Assembly: GCF_023074075.1 (NCBI RefSeq)
Contig: NZ_JADPKT010000074.1
Span: 120,397 to 184,396, forward strand
Length of the DNA stretch: 64,000 bases
Direction: 5' to 3'
DNA from: Bradyrhizobium sp. 138
GTDB taxonomy: Bacteria; Pseudomonadota; Alphaproteobacteria; Rhizobiales; Xanthobacteraceae
The position numbers were made by a program, and so were the translations under genes. Numbering within the stretch: position 1 is the stretch's first letter; each line of letters opens with the position of its first letter. Shown here piece by piece: positions 19,701-26,664 of the stretch. The notes below the pieces were generated by a model. That model was not told the origin of the DNA. It ran no database searches and worked only from the letters and a program-made list of their open reading frames with translations.

Positions 19701-20119
19701 GCGCCGTCGACCAGACGAAGCAGCCGCTCGACCAGCGGCATGGTGCGCAAGCTCGGATCCATCGCGGTGACGAGCACGCCACGGCCGCCATCGGCAAAGT
19801 CGAGCCGGGCGCAGGCGCAGGTCATCAGCGTGCCGAGCCGGGCGCCGAAACCGCGCAGACGTTCGAGCCTGATGGAGCCGTTCGCCGGCAGCTGCCGGGC
19901 GAGCCGGGCGACCTGGCGGCGATGGCCGTCGGCCGGGCCAAAAATCCTGCCCGCGAGCGCAGCACTATTTGCCGCGCCGAACAGCTTTGCGCCGACCGGA
20001 TTGGCCCACAGCACGCGCGCGCCGTCGATCGACCACAGCCAGGCGGGCAGCTGAGAGGTCGCATGCACGGCCAGCCGGGGATCGCCCACACCTCGCAACT
20101 GGAAATCCGAACTCGTCAT
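16766..20119 (-). CDS. PAS-domain sensor histidine kinase, PdhS/PleC-like
   Basis: A 1117-residue cytoplasmic kinase without membrane helices. The N-terminal half has PAS-like segments (LPAWLWSIDGARVLWANPVG near 25-45 and LLDLLPTGILIYRLDRLLYANP near 615-640) separated by long Pro/Glu/Ala-rich, probably disordered stretches. A final PAS domain (about 750-870, ILDTTAEGIVMFDAEGNI) precedes HisKA with phospho-acceptor His899 in ISHEIRTPLNAIIGFAE. The ATPase domain has N-box NLISNS and G1 DTGHGL. FGTLGNERYGEYMKDI resembles the PdhS/PleC/DivJ group that acts on the cell-cycle regulator DivK; that partner is inference. It is convergent with the chemoreceptor and divergent from the phasin gene. Confidence 0.85.
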   Translation of the reverse strand: MTSSDFQLRGVGDPRLAVHATSQLPAWLWSIDGARVLWANPVGAKLFGAANSAALAGRIFGPADGHRRQVARLARQLPANGSIRLERLRGFGARLGTLMTCACARLDFADGGRGVLVTAMDPSLRTMPLVERLLRLVDGAKVPMAAFAPDGLFVGASEAARALLGFRDLGEAGLDRARSDALREGRAETPIGIGQMVLQRVGTGADIGLVALIEPAAAAQAAPAKPVPAETAAERAPSEAPPSHEAPESIALFDVFAEPVEAAATNETITGEPPQAATVQDAVEEIVREPAHEVADQAADIAPKTPVENPPAAIVSPQAAPITSGMVEPPSGHEPPAPRQHPLRFLWQMDAEGRFVLLSDEFIRLIGARTAAGFGCPWREIAEHFSLDPEGRVAQALARHDTWAGITVNWPTDGGENLPVELAGLPVYDHARNFAGFKGFGVCRDLDALNRLDSLRRFALLAEPPGQPIEPPAPEPEPIPESELPKPPSDATSHPTEPDLPVETPVETPLETPPNVVPFRPHGDVRSLSDQRSPTLTPVENSAFNELARQLSERLERDRETIAADSAEPTAEIIAEPPAPEPEPPQAAAEWLTEPAPPPRGASARDRTLLDLLPTGILIYRLDRLLYANPAFLARMGYASLHALEDAGGLDALYVEPGVSSASSTSQAGTPVTISATVANGEAPLPTTEAHLHTIDWDGESAHALICALPQAAPVVTAPGIAEPVIAEAVVAETIVPESFPYEIEPAAGEAEAEDLAAILDTTAEGIVMFDAEGNIHACNRSAEALFGYDGEALLEQNLVTLFAPESQQIVADYFESLKSQDIASLLDHGREVLGREKKGGVIPLAMIMGRTRPDGPNFFAVFRDLSQSKKGESELTQARRLVHSAANAKADMLARISHEIRTPLNAIIGFAEVMISERFGTLGNERYGEYMKDIRASGERVIAIIDDLLELSRIETGKLDLNFANLNLNDLVEACVTVMQPQANRERIIIRTSLAHALPQVSVDARAMRQITMNLISNSIRLASAGGQVIVSTALSDRGEIALRIRDTGHGLSEREVAAAMEPFHTPPPGDAADSTALNLSLTKALVEANRARFNIKSAGHGTLIEVVFAPALAGA

Positions 20120-20443
20120 AAGGCCGGCTGTGTCTCACGCTTGACGCTGGCGGCTGCCGGGAATGACAGCCTTAAGAAAGGGTTAGTATCGCCCGCGGCC
20201 GCGGGCAGGTCCACGGCCCGGCCCTTCAGGCGCGCCCCTAAGCCGCGATAACCTTAATGTGCCCAAACCCGCAAGCGGGAGCCCGGTTCATCCAACGGAT
20301 TCGAAGGGGATAGGGCCGCGCGGCATCCGCGGTACCCCTCCAGGGAGGGTAAGAAACGTCCCCGACCCACCTCAACCCCCGGTTCCCCACTCGCGGAACC
20401 TCGCCCTCACCGAGATTAAATTATCGCGACGCCCCCCTTGGCG
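20120..20443. other. Intergenic region upstream of the kinase and the phasin, no gene seen
   Basis: About 320 bases between the kinase start and the phasin control region. It contains a short CCCCTCCAGGGAGGG fragment near 20335 related to the repeat at 11477. Frames across it have poor codon bias, and I see no convincing gene. Confidence 0.5.
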
Positions 20444-20486
20444 CATTGCGCTGCACAATGTTGACATGATAGGCCGCCATAATACT
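20444..20486 (+). promoter_or_regulatory. Candidate operator/promoter for the phasin gene
   Basis: CATTG-CGCTGCA-CAATG (20444-20460) is an inverted repeat with a TTGC...GCA core. It abuts TTGACA (20461-20466), a -35-like hexamer; AT-rich TAATACT follows at 20480, but with a spacing shorter than 17. TGC/GCA-rich palindromes are typical of PhaR, the repressor of phasin genes in alphaproteobacteria; the assignment is inference. Confidence 0.4.
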
Positions 20487-20612
20487 CGGACTGGGCGAGC
20501 CACATCGTTTGTTTCGCGTTTCCAGTCTTCGTTCCCGCCATCGAATGGCCCGGTTGGCCGGCGGGCGCGCCAGAAGGCTCACTCCATTTTTTCATTATCG
20601 TGAGGGACGACC

Positions 20613-21047
20613 ATGACAGGTGCGACTGATCCGTTTTCTGCCTCGATCATTCCGTTCGAGGTTCCCGAGCAGATGCGTGCGTTCGCCGAAAAGGGCGTGT
20701 CGCAGGCCCGCGAAAGCTACGCCAAGTTCAAGGACGCGGCCGAGACCCACAACGGCACCGTCGAGGCCGTGTTCACCTCGGCCTCCAAGGGCGCGAGCGA
20801 GTACACCGCCAAGCTGGTCGAGTTCATGAAGGCCAACAGCAACGCCCAGCTCGACTTCGCCCAGCAGCTGTTCGGCCTGAAGTCGCCGGCCGAAGCGCTG
20901 GAGCTGTGGACCGGCCACACCCGCACCCAGCTCGAGACCTTCCAGTCCCAGGCCAAGGAGCTGGTCGAGCTCTCCCAGCGCGTCGCCGCCGAGACCGCCG
21001 AGCCGATCAAGGCCAGCGCCTCGAAGTTCTACAAGCCCGCCGCCTGA
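20613..21047 (+). CDS. Phasin family protein
   Basis: 144 residues, almost entirely amphipathic helix. The phasin signature runs from MRAFAEKGVSQARESYAKFKDAAE to SASKFYKPAA, with SNAQLDFAQQLFGLKSPAEALELW in the middle. Phasins coat polyhydroxyalkanoate granules and control their size and number. A GTGAGGGACGACC site precedes the ATG, and a strong terminator follows, so the gene is monocistronic. No pha synthesis genes are in the window. Confidence 0.92.
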   Translation: MTGATDPFSASIIPFEVPEQMRAFAEKGVSQARESYAKFKDAAETHNGTVEAVFTSASKGASEYTAKLVEFMKANSNAQLDFAQQLFGLKSPAEALELWTGHTRTQLETFQSQAKELVELSQRVAAETAEPIKASASKFYKPAA

Positions 21048-21071
21048 TCCGGCCGGCTGGTTGTCGATCAG

Positions 21072-21103
21072 AAACCCGGGCTGAAAGGCCCGGGTTTTTT
21101 CTT
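21072..21103 (+). terminator. Rho-independent terminator of the phasin gene
   Basis: AAACCCGGGC / GCCCGGGTTT stem with a TGAAAG loop and a TTTTTTC tail, 25 bases after the stop codon. Confidence 0.92.
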
Positions 21104-21104
21104 T

Positions 21105-21208
21105 GCCTCTCCCGCTTGCGGGAGAGGCCGGCGTCCGGACGATGCGAAGCATCGTCAGGCGACGGGTGAGGGCTCTCTCCGCCCGGGGACTCCCAGCAGT
21201 CGGGAGAG
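21105..21208. repeat. GCCTCTCCCGC / GCGGGAGAGGC repeat
   Basis: GCCTCTCCCGCTTGCGGGAGAGGC hairpin, followed by an inverted GACGATGC-GAAGCATCGTC and a CTCTCTCCG...CGGGAGAG tail. Same family as the elements at 13084 and 27992. Confidence 0.75.
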
Positions 21209-21383
21209 ACAGCCTTTACCGTCGCGATGGCGCCCGATTTCGTTGCATTGAGGGTGGTTTAAGCTGGTTTTTCGCACCATTGCGGCCTTGCCAAAAACGC
21301 CCGTTGCACCTAGTTTCCGCCCCGTCCAGCCCCCCTCAGGTCGCCGGCCTTTTCAGGCCCGCTTTGGGGCGGCTCGCCAGGAT

Positions 21384-21460
21384 GCAGTTGTAGCTCAGTT
21401 GGTTAGAGCGCCTGTCTGTGGAACAGGAGGTCGGTGGTTCGAGCCCACCCAACTGTACCA
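21384..21460 (+). tRNA. tRNA-His (anticodon GTG), encoded CCA
   Basis: Cloverleaf with acceptor GCAGTTG / CAACTGT, D arm AGCTCAGTTGGTTAGAGC, anticodon arm CCTGT-CTGTGGA-ACAGG (anticodon GTG), T arm GGTGG-TTCGAGC-CCACC and a genomic CCA. The base before position 1 is T, so no G-1 is encoded; position 73 is A and the first pair is G1-U72. This is the atypical tRNA-His of an alphaproteobacterial clade. The gene borders the low-GC island that follows. Confidence 0.96.
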
Positions 21461-21551
21461 GTGATTTCAACCAGTTAGCTACGGTCGTGGTTCGTTCGAT
21501 CCGTTTAGGTAGCGGAATTGGGTAGCGTGCAGTTGCATATGTGAATGGGAG

Positions 21552-21845
21552 TCAATTGGGCGCGCGGAGTCCGTCTATCCATCCATTCTCCAGATTTGCG
21601 TTCAAATGATTGAAGAGCATTTCTCGCGCGCTTGCTTCCGCATCCTTGTGGTCTCGAAACACCGCTGGACCATCCCGTCCCCGAACAAATTCAGGCACCC
21701 ACCCGGGAGCGGCATACGCCGCGTAAAAGTAGCCCTCAGCCGCGTACACGGCGCTCGCCGTATAATCATTGCGCGGGCCGCCGCTCTCCATACGCGACAC
21801 GGCCTTATCGAACAGTGGCCCCTGTAGTTCGTAAAGCGTTGGCAT
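21552..21845 (-). CDS. Hypothetical protein (97 aa) downstream of the orphan ATPase
   Basis: 97 residues rich in Tyr/Ala/Gly, with AAEGYFYAAYAAPGWVPEF followed by an Arg/Asp-rich stretch and a helical end (ASAREMLFNHLNANLENGW). No domain recognised. It starts 21 bases after the ATPase stop on the same strand, so both are probably one transcript. Base composition is lower in GC than the core genes around it. It may be an accessory partner of the ATPase; function unknown. Confidence 0.6.
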   Translation of the reverse strand: MPTLYELQGPLFDKAVSRMESGGPRNDYTASAVYAAEGYFYAAYAAPGWVPEFVRGRDGPAVFRDHKDAEASAREMLFNHLNANLENGWIDGLRAPN

Positions 21846-21866
21846 ATCGCAATTTCTCGCTTGACG

Positions 21867-23165
21867 TTAGGACGTGGCGTGTTTGTTCGCCAAGGTATCG
21901 AGCTTTCGAGATCGCCGCAGGTAGAACAAGAAATACGGATCGACCACGCTCATCGTACCCGTTAGTTCTTGATCGTCCCACTCTAAGACCCGTTCCTTCG
22001 GTGCGATGCGAAGCGCAATTTTAGCGATCTGACGACAAGCTTGCACGATGCTGCTCGCTGAGGGGCCTTCTCCCTTGCAGACCTTTTCGATCCGCGACAT
22101 CAAGCTGCTGTATGGCACCTCCATCACAGGTGGATCAAAGGCGAGCGCAAGGAGGATAACGCGGTAGACGTCTCCAGTCGTGCCGTCGACGAGTTCGTGA
22201 ACACGGCGTTCGCTTCCGCGCTCCTTCGGTCCCTGATGCATGTTCGCCACCATCGTGCCGAAATCTGAATGCGTCGATGATTGCTGCAGGATCATGCTTA
22301 ATTGCTGTGGGCTGAAATCGAAGTTCTTGACGCTGTCGAATTCTTTTTCGATCCCTAGGTTGAAACAAACGTCGAGACAAATTCGCTGCATGAGCTGGGG
22401 AGACCCACACGCTTCCCGCGCGATATCCAACAACTTGGCCGACGGAATGCTCACTTGTAGCTTTGCGAAGCCGGCTTTTGCGATCTCCGACAGTTCCTGC
22501 GGCGACCAAAACGTCGTATCGACTTGCGCAAGTCGGCCCCTCAGCTCGGGGTTGCTGCGTACAACGTTATCGGCCCTGTGAGGGACCGTTGCGGTGCATA
22601 TTTTGATCCCTTTCTCTCCTGCGGCCTTAAGCTGCCTTGCCACGTCCTCTTGGACCTCGGATGGAATGTAGTGGAAGTCATCGAGGAACACGACATAGTC
22701 ACTGTTCGCGATATCTCGGGCAACTCGGGCGAGGCTGTTATCTGATCTCGTTGCGCTGCTAGTGCTCGACTTTGTGCCTGTAGTTTCTGCCGTTCCCTTT
22801 CCGGCAGCCTCGACAACAAAGATCGATCCCTTTCCGCTAACCTCACTACCAAACTTGTTTGCGCGGCTTTCCGTGGTTTGTTCTACGACGCTGCTAGGGG
22901 CATCCATCCAATTCAGAACGCGCTCCCAAAGAGCCGCTCCACTCGTAATTTCAGCTCCGAAGACATGTATCAGATGTTCTGCACCGACCATCTTTTTCGC
23001 GAGAACAGTTTTCCCCGATTTCGACGGACCCGATAAAGATGTGATGACATTGGGCGTGGCAAGCGCCCGTCGGAACTTACCTTCTAGATCCTCTTTGGGC
23101 CGCTCAATATAGGTGTACTCTGGAAACTGATTGGGAGTGAAAACATCGGTGGCAAACAGCTTCAT
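21867..23165 (-). CDS. Orphan P-loop ATPase (AAA/STAND-like), low-GC island
   Basis: A 432-residue ATP-binding protein with Walker A GPSKSGKT (about 46-53) and Walker B YVVFLDDFHYI (near 161-171). LRGRLAQVDTTFWSPQELSEIAKAGF further on looks like an AAA/ORC-type sensor and winged-helix transition, and a C-terminal helical region follows. The N-terminal VFTPNQFPEYTYIERP is like the lead-in of solitary ATPases found in accessory loci. A Ser/Thr/Gly-rich linker (about 117-145) separates Walker A from Walker B. Many A/T-ending codons set it apart from its neighbours. Role unknown; a defence- or mobile-element-linked function is inferred only from position and composition. Confidence 0.7.
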   Translation of the reverse strand: MKLFATDVFTPNQFPEYTYIERPKEDLEGKFRRALATPNVITSLSGPSKSGKTVLAKKMVGAEHLIHVFGAEITSGAALWERVLNWMDAPSSVVEQTTESRANKFGSEVSGKGSIFVVEAAGKGTAETTGTKSSTSSATRSDNSLARVARDIANSDYVVFLDDFHYIPSEVQEDVARQLKAAGEKGIKICTATVPHRADNVVRSNPELRGRLAQVDTTFWSPQELSEIAKAGFAKLQVSIPSAKLLDIAREACGSPQLMQRICLDVCFNLGIEKEFDSVKNFDFSPQQLSMILQQSSTHSDFGTMVANMHQGPKERGSERRVHELVDGTTGDVYRVILLALAFDPPVMEVPYSSLMSRIEKVCKGEGPSASSIVQACRQIAKIALRIAPKERVLEWDDQELTGTMSVVDPYFLFYLRRSRKLDTLANKHATS

Positions 23166-23542
23166 GCGAATAACCTAGCTATCGCGAGAGAAAGCCCCAA
23201 CCTAGACCGGAAATGCGATGAAGTCGATGATAACCCGCTAGGGTTGCGCGGTTCCATCTGGCCATCTGTCCTCCTCGTGTCGTCCCGTGTGGCAGTGCAG
23301 GTTTGATCTAGCAAACGCCGGCCGACATCCTACCGGAGCGCCCGCTCTCCGTAGAACCTAATTGCATCGAACTTTTTGATTTCGACGGTCCTCAAGCACC
23401 GACGACAATCCACGCGCAGGACGTGCTGCTCGTTACGGTGATGTGCACTAAACCTCACGACGTCAGGCGACATCAATTTGGTGCACTGCCGCCGAAACTG
23501 CACCTAAAGCGGGATGCCACTTCAATCCGACCCCATCCCGCG
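23166..23542. other. Intergenic region at the end of the tRNA-His island, no gene seen
   Basis: About 375 bases with mixed composition. GGTGCACTGCCGCC...CTGCACC is the only weak inverted pattern, near 23482. I looked for a copy of the tRNA-His 3' end, which would mark an attachment site, and found none. No frame here has convincing codon bias. Confidence 0.5.
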
Positions 23543-23947
23543 TCAGGAAATCATCGCCTTGATCTGCGCCGTATCCGCAAACTCGATCAACTCCGCGATC
23601 TTGCCGTCCTGAAACCTGAACAAGTCCAGGATCTCGGTGCTGACCGTTTTTCCGGTCGGGTGGTGTCGCACGACGACGCGGGAGTGGACGGCGACGCGAT
23701 CGCCGTCGACCAGCTCGGCCAGGATCTCGCGGCCTTCGAAGCCGAAGCCGGCGATCAATTGACCGAAAGCTTCGCGCAGGGTCGGGTGGCCCTGCATGCT
23801 TCCCGCGAGTTCGAGCGCGTTCTTGTTGCCCATCAAGGTGAACGCGCCCTCTGGATGAAAAGCAGTCACCAGGCTCTCGGCGTCACCACCGTCGCGCGCG
23901 GCGTAGGCGGCCCTAATCGATGCGAGCATGTCTTCCCGCTGTCCCAT
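23543..23947 (-). CDS. SnoaL/NTF2-like protein
   Basis: 134 residues of the small cone-shaped NTF2-like fold: an N-terminal helix (MLASIRAAYAARDGGDAESLVTAFHPEGAF), then the paired strands LAELVDGDRVAVHSRVVVRHH and the end strand TEILDLFRFQDGKIAELIEFAD. Members are isomerases, hydrolases or binding proteins; no specific role can be given. The start MGQRED was chosen because GGGAGGGTGAC precedes it; a 71-codon upstream extension is a relic of the neighbouring transporter gene. Confidence 0.8.
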   Translation of the reverse strand: MGQREDMLASIRAAYAARDGGDAESLVTAFHPEGAFTLMGNKNALELAGSMQGHPTLREAFGQLIAGFGFEGREILAELVDGDRVAVHSRVVVRHHPTGKTVSTEILDLFRFQDGKIAELIEFADTAQIKAMIS

Positions 23948-24032
23948 GTCACCCTCCCTGCAATATGTGTCAGGGCAGCCTAGCGACCTTTGCGTGTAAA
24001 GGCAAAATCCTCGGGACAATGGTGCAAGGCTC

Positions 24033-24145
24033 GTCCCGCCACCACCCACACCACCACCGGCAGCAGCCGCCAGCAGCGTCTCCAGCGCCACCGCGCCCGA
24101 CACCGGGTTCACCGGCCGCTGGTACAGAAGTACGCGTTCGCGCCG
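24033..24145 (-). pseudogene. Degenerate fragment of the AEC transporter C-terminus
   Basis: Read on the minus strand this segment encodes YQRPVNPVSGAVALETLLAA, against YQRLVNPVSGAVALGTLLAA at the end of the transporter gene at 24649. The nucleotide match covers about 90-110 bases (CCACCACCCACACCACCACCGGCA is shared apart from flanking changes), ending near the same stop region. It has no start of its own and is a duplicated, decayed gene end. Confidence 0.7.
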
Positions 24146-24202
24146 CGGCCCCCACGCCAATCGCGATGCGGTGCAACGGGCGCCTTAGGGCGATTCCTCG
24201 TC

Positions 24203-24538
24203 TCAATGATCGCCCAGGATACGAACAAGCTCCGCTTCCAGCTTCAAGCCGGGCGATTGTTTTGCAAAACCCGTGCAGGATGTGGTTGAGCCATCGACCG
24301 AGTGGCCCGACACGACGATGTCGATCTCATCCAATCCGAAGACACCGGGCGGCCCGGGCGTCACGCGTCGGGCGGAAAGACTGGCTTTGAAGTGCCCGCC
24401 TTCCTGCGTCCAATGTCCCGCATAGGCAAACGTGGAATCGCCGCCGCTCAGTTTTCCGTCAGGGCCGAACTCGACGACCCCGGCGCCTTCGCCAACCGGC
24501 GTTTTGAACCAGACCGAATATTTGCCCGGGGTGATCAA
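24203..24538 (-). CDS. GrlR-like regulatory protein family member
   Basis: 111 residues forming a small beta-barrel pattern: KYSVWFKTPVGEGAGVVEF, then GGDSTFAYAGHW and FKASLSARRVTPGP. The opening G-x-Y-S-V-x-F and the GGDSxxxYxGxW block are typical of proteins annotated as GrlR-like, named after the negative regulator of type III secretion in enteric pathogens. In rhizobia such genes are common outside secretion loci, so a direct link to secretion is not implied. It lies between the AEC gene and its degenerate copy. Confidence 0.6.
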   Translation of the reverse strand: MITPGKYSVWFKTPVGEGAGVVEFGPDGKLSGGDSTFAYAGHWTQEGGHFKASLSARRVTPGPPGVFGLDEIDIVVSGHSVDGSTTSCTGFAKQSPGLKLEAELVRILGDH

Positions 24539-24648
24539 TCAGGTCCACCATCTCAACGGGTATCCAGCTTGAGTTGAGCCAGACCAAAATGGCTATCGAG
24601 TGGCAGGCGCTCGGGAGGCGCTGAGCAGATGGCATGGGATCTCCAGAG

Positions 24649-25593
24649 CTACCTGGATCCTGCCACCACCCACACCACCACCGGCAACGTCACCGCCGCG
24701 AGCAGCGTCCCCAGCGCGACCGCGCCTGACACCGGGTTCACCAGCCGCTGATACTGCACCGCGAAGATGTAGGAATTGGCCCCGGTCGGCATCGCCGCGA
24801 ACAGCACGATCACGCCGGCCGCCAGCGGCGGCAGGTCGAGCAGCTTTGCCAGCACGAACGCGGCCGCCGGCATCGCCAGCAGTTTGAGCGCACACATCAC
24901 AAGAATGCTCAGCTTCTCGCCCTTCACCTCGAAGCGAAACAGGTTGATGCCGAGTGCGATCAGCGCCGTCGGCGAGCCCGCCTGCGCCAAGAGCTCGATG
25001 GTGCGGTCGACGACGGGCGTGAGGCCGAGGCCGGTGAAGCGCCAGATCACGCCAAAGCCGATCGCCAGCATCAGCGGGTTGCGGGCGAGATCCGTCAGCA
25101 CGGGCCGGATCACCGACAGCGCCGAGCCGGTCCGCTTGCGGCTGACCAGCTCCATTTGCAGGATGCCGCAGAGCCAGAGCAGCGGCGTGTTCACCGACAG
25201 GATCAGCGCCATCGGTCCTGCGGCCTCATTGCCGAGCGCCGAGAGCACGAGCGGAATGCCGAGCATCACGATGTTGCCGTAGACCGAGCCAATCGCGAAC
25301 ACGACGCCGTCCTGGCGCTCCTCGCGCCGCGCGCGCAGCAGCGCCGAGATCGCCAGCGCGGCGATCCAGATGATGGCGAGCGCGCCATAATAGGCGCCCC
25401 ACATCCTGACAGGGCTGACGTCGGGGAATTCCGAGACGACGATGGTGCGGAAGAGCAGGGCGGGAATCGCGATGCTGAAGGCGAATTCGCTGATGCCCTT
25501 GTGCGCGCTCTCCGAGACGAAGCGAAACAGCACCGCGGCATAGCCGGCCGCGATCAGCGCAAACACCGGCGCGACGATCAGCAACGTGGCCAT
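24649..25593 (-). CDS. AEC-family (auxin efflux carrier) transporter
   Basis: 314 residues with about ten transmembrane helices in two halves. The second half has the family signature MPTGANSYIFAVQY, followed by VNPVSGAVALGTLL. Members export or take up small carboxylates such as malate or malonate. The ATG at 25593 starts directly on the first helix (ATLLIVAPVFALIAAGYAAVLF) and follows GAGGGATGC, so it was chosen over one 15 codons upstream. A decayed copy of its 3' end lies 500 bases downstream. Confidence 0.88.
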   Translation of the reverse strand: MATLLIVAPVFALIAAGYAAVLFRFVSESAHKGISEFAFSIAIPALLFRTIVVSEFPDVSPVRMWGAYYGALAIIWIAALAISALLRARREERQDGVVFAIGSVYGNIVMLGIPLVLSALGNEAAGPMALILSVNTPLLWLCGILQMELVSRKRTGSALSVIRPVLTDLARNPLMLAIGFGVIWRFTGLGLTPVVDRTIELLAQAGSPTALIALGINLFRFEVKGEKLSILVMCALKLLAMPAAAFVLAKLLDLPPLAAGVIVLFAAMPTGANSYIFAVQYQRLVNPVSGAVALGTLLAAVTLPVVVWVVAGSR

Positions 25594-25954
25594 GCATCCC
25601 TCACCACACGGGGATCCCGGCCGACCACCCACGCGCATTCCCTGATGCTGTCATCATGCCCTTGTTTTGCCCGACGTGTCAAATCGGACTTCGCCAAATC
25701 CTAAGAAATGAAACGATGAGGGATTGCCGTGGCTTGGCTACTGTGCATGGGGTTGTTTTCGCGTTTTTGTTGGCTGGCTGCCGAAGGGGGCTGCACGCCG
25801 CTTCGCCTTGGGGGAACGGCAGACCGTCGGGCTGGTGCCGGGCCGGCCGCCCTGTTGCCGAGACCGCACAGCGTCCGGCTTTCGCATCCCCCTCGGTTGC
25901 CAACGAACCGCCGTTCACCCACTATTCCCTCCTGTTCGACATTTGGGGGAATCG
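25594..25954. other. Intergenic region, no supported gene
   Basis: About 360 bases between the divergent AEC and Cys-containing-protein genes. One plus frame contains a lipoprotein-like VVFAFLLAGC, but it has no ribosome site and its downstream codon use is poor. I see only a possible promoter region. Confidence 0.45.
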
Positions 25955-26299
25955 ATGCCGGCGCTTCGCTTCAAGACATCCTTGGCTGCTGCCACCCTCG
26001 GGCTGGCCCTGGCCGTGCTGATTCAGCCCGGCGCCGGCTTCGCCTACACCCAGGAGGAGCAGCAGGCCTGCACGCCGGATGCGATGCGGCTGTGCGGCGA
26101 GTTCGTGCCGAACGTCGATGCCATCACCGCCTGCATGATCAAGAAGAAGGCGCAACTCTCGCCGCAATGCCGGGTGTTCTTCCGCCCCGGACCCGAGCCG
26201 GGCGAGATGCGCGCCGGCAAGCCGACGAAGATCGCGCCCAAAACCGCGAAGAAGACCGCCAAGCCTGCGGCCAAGAAGAAAAAGACCAGCGACGGCTGA
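25955..26299 (+). CDS. Secreted cysteine-containing protein with Lys/Pro/Ala-rich tail
   Basis: 114 residues: a signal peptide (hydrophobic 8-30, cleavage near GFAYT), a compact middle with four cysteines (ACTPDAMRLCGEFVPNVDAITACMIKK, then QCRVFF), and a basic tail with KTAKKTAKPAAKKKKTSDG. The Cys pattern C-x7-C-x13-C-x11-C resembles short periplasmic Cys-rich-repeat proteins. The basic tail could bind nucleic acid or cell-wall polymers, but that is a guess. TTTGGGGGAATCG precedes the ATG. Confidence 0.7.
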   Translation: MPALRFKTSLAAATLGLALAVLIQPGAGFAYTQEEQQACTPDAMRLCGEFVPNVDAITACMIKKKAQLSPQCRVFFRPGPEPGEMRAGKPTKIAPKTAKKTAKPAAKKKKTSDG

Positions 26300-26664
26300 G
26301 CGCGGGGCTGTCAGCGTTCCTTTTGCGAAACTTCTTGAGGTAACGGACTCCTTTTGTTCGCGCAGCTGGCGTGAGGCTTTACGAAGACGCCGTGCAAGCA
26401 CGACGGAAAAGAAGTCGAATGCGGGGTTGCGCGGCGAGGTTGCATTCCGCTTTATCCCGAACGACTGCTCAGAAAACGCACACACGCTCGCGCACACACG
26501 TTTTCATTGCAGTTCGTGTCGCGCCTCGCACATCGCAGTGTGACTCAAAAGCCAGCACGCCTTGTTATTTCGTGACCCAAGCGCAACTCTCGATAAATTT
26601 ATCTTTCACGAATCAGCGTGGTGATTCATTTTCGCGGCCTGGGGTCAATCTGGAGGCCGAAGGT
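26300..26664. promoter_or_regulatory. Long upstream region of the parA-like gene with an inverted repeat
   Basis: 365 bases without a gene, lower in GC than its surroundings. Near the 3' end lies GAATCA-GCGTGG-TGATTC (26610-26627), an inverted repeat with a six-base spacer, about 38 bases before the ATG. AT-rich CGATAAATTTATC just upstream is itself nearly palindromic. Either could be a regulator site; ParA-type proteins often autorepress. No experimental basis. Confidence 0.4.

Noticed and set aside
21384..23542. Attachment-site direct repeat of the tRNA-His 3' end
   Set aside because: No second copy of TTCGAGCCCACC or the acceptor end was found downstream of the ATPase gene.
25656..25954. 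Lipoprotein-like frame VVFAFLLAGC before the Cys-containing protein
   Set aside because: No ribosome site, poor downstream codon bias, and overlaps a likely promoter region.
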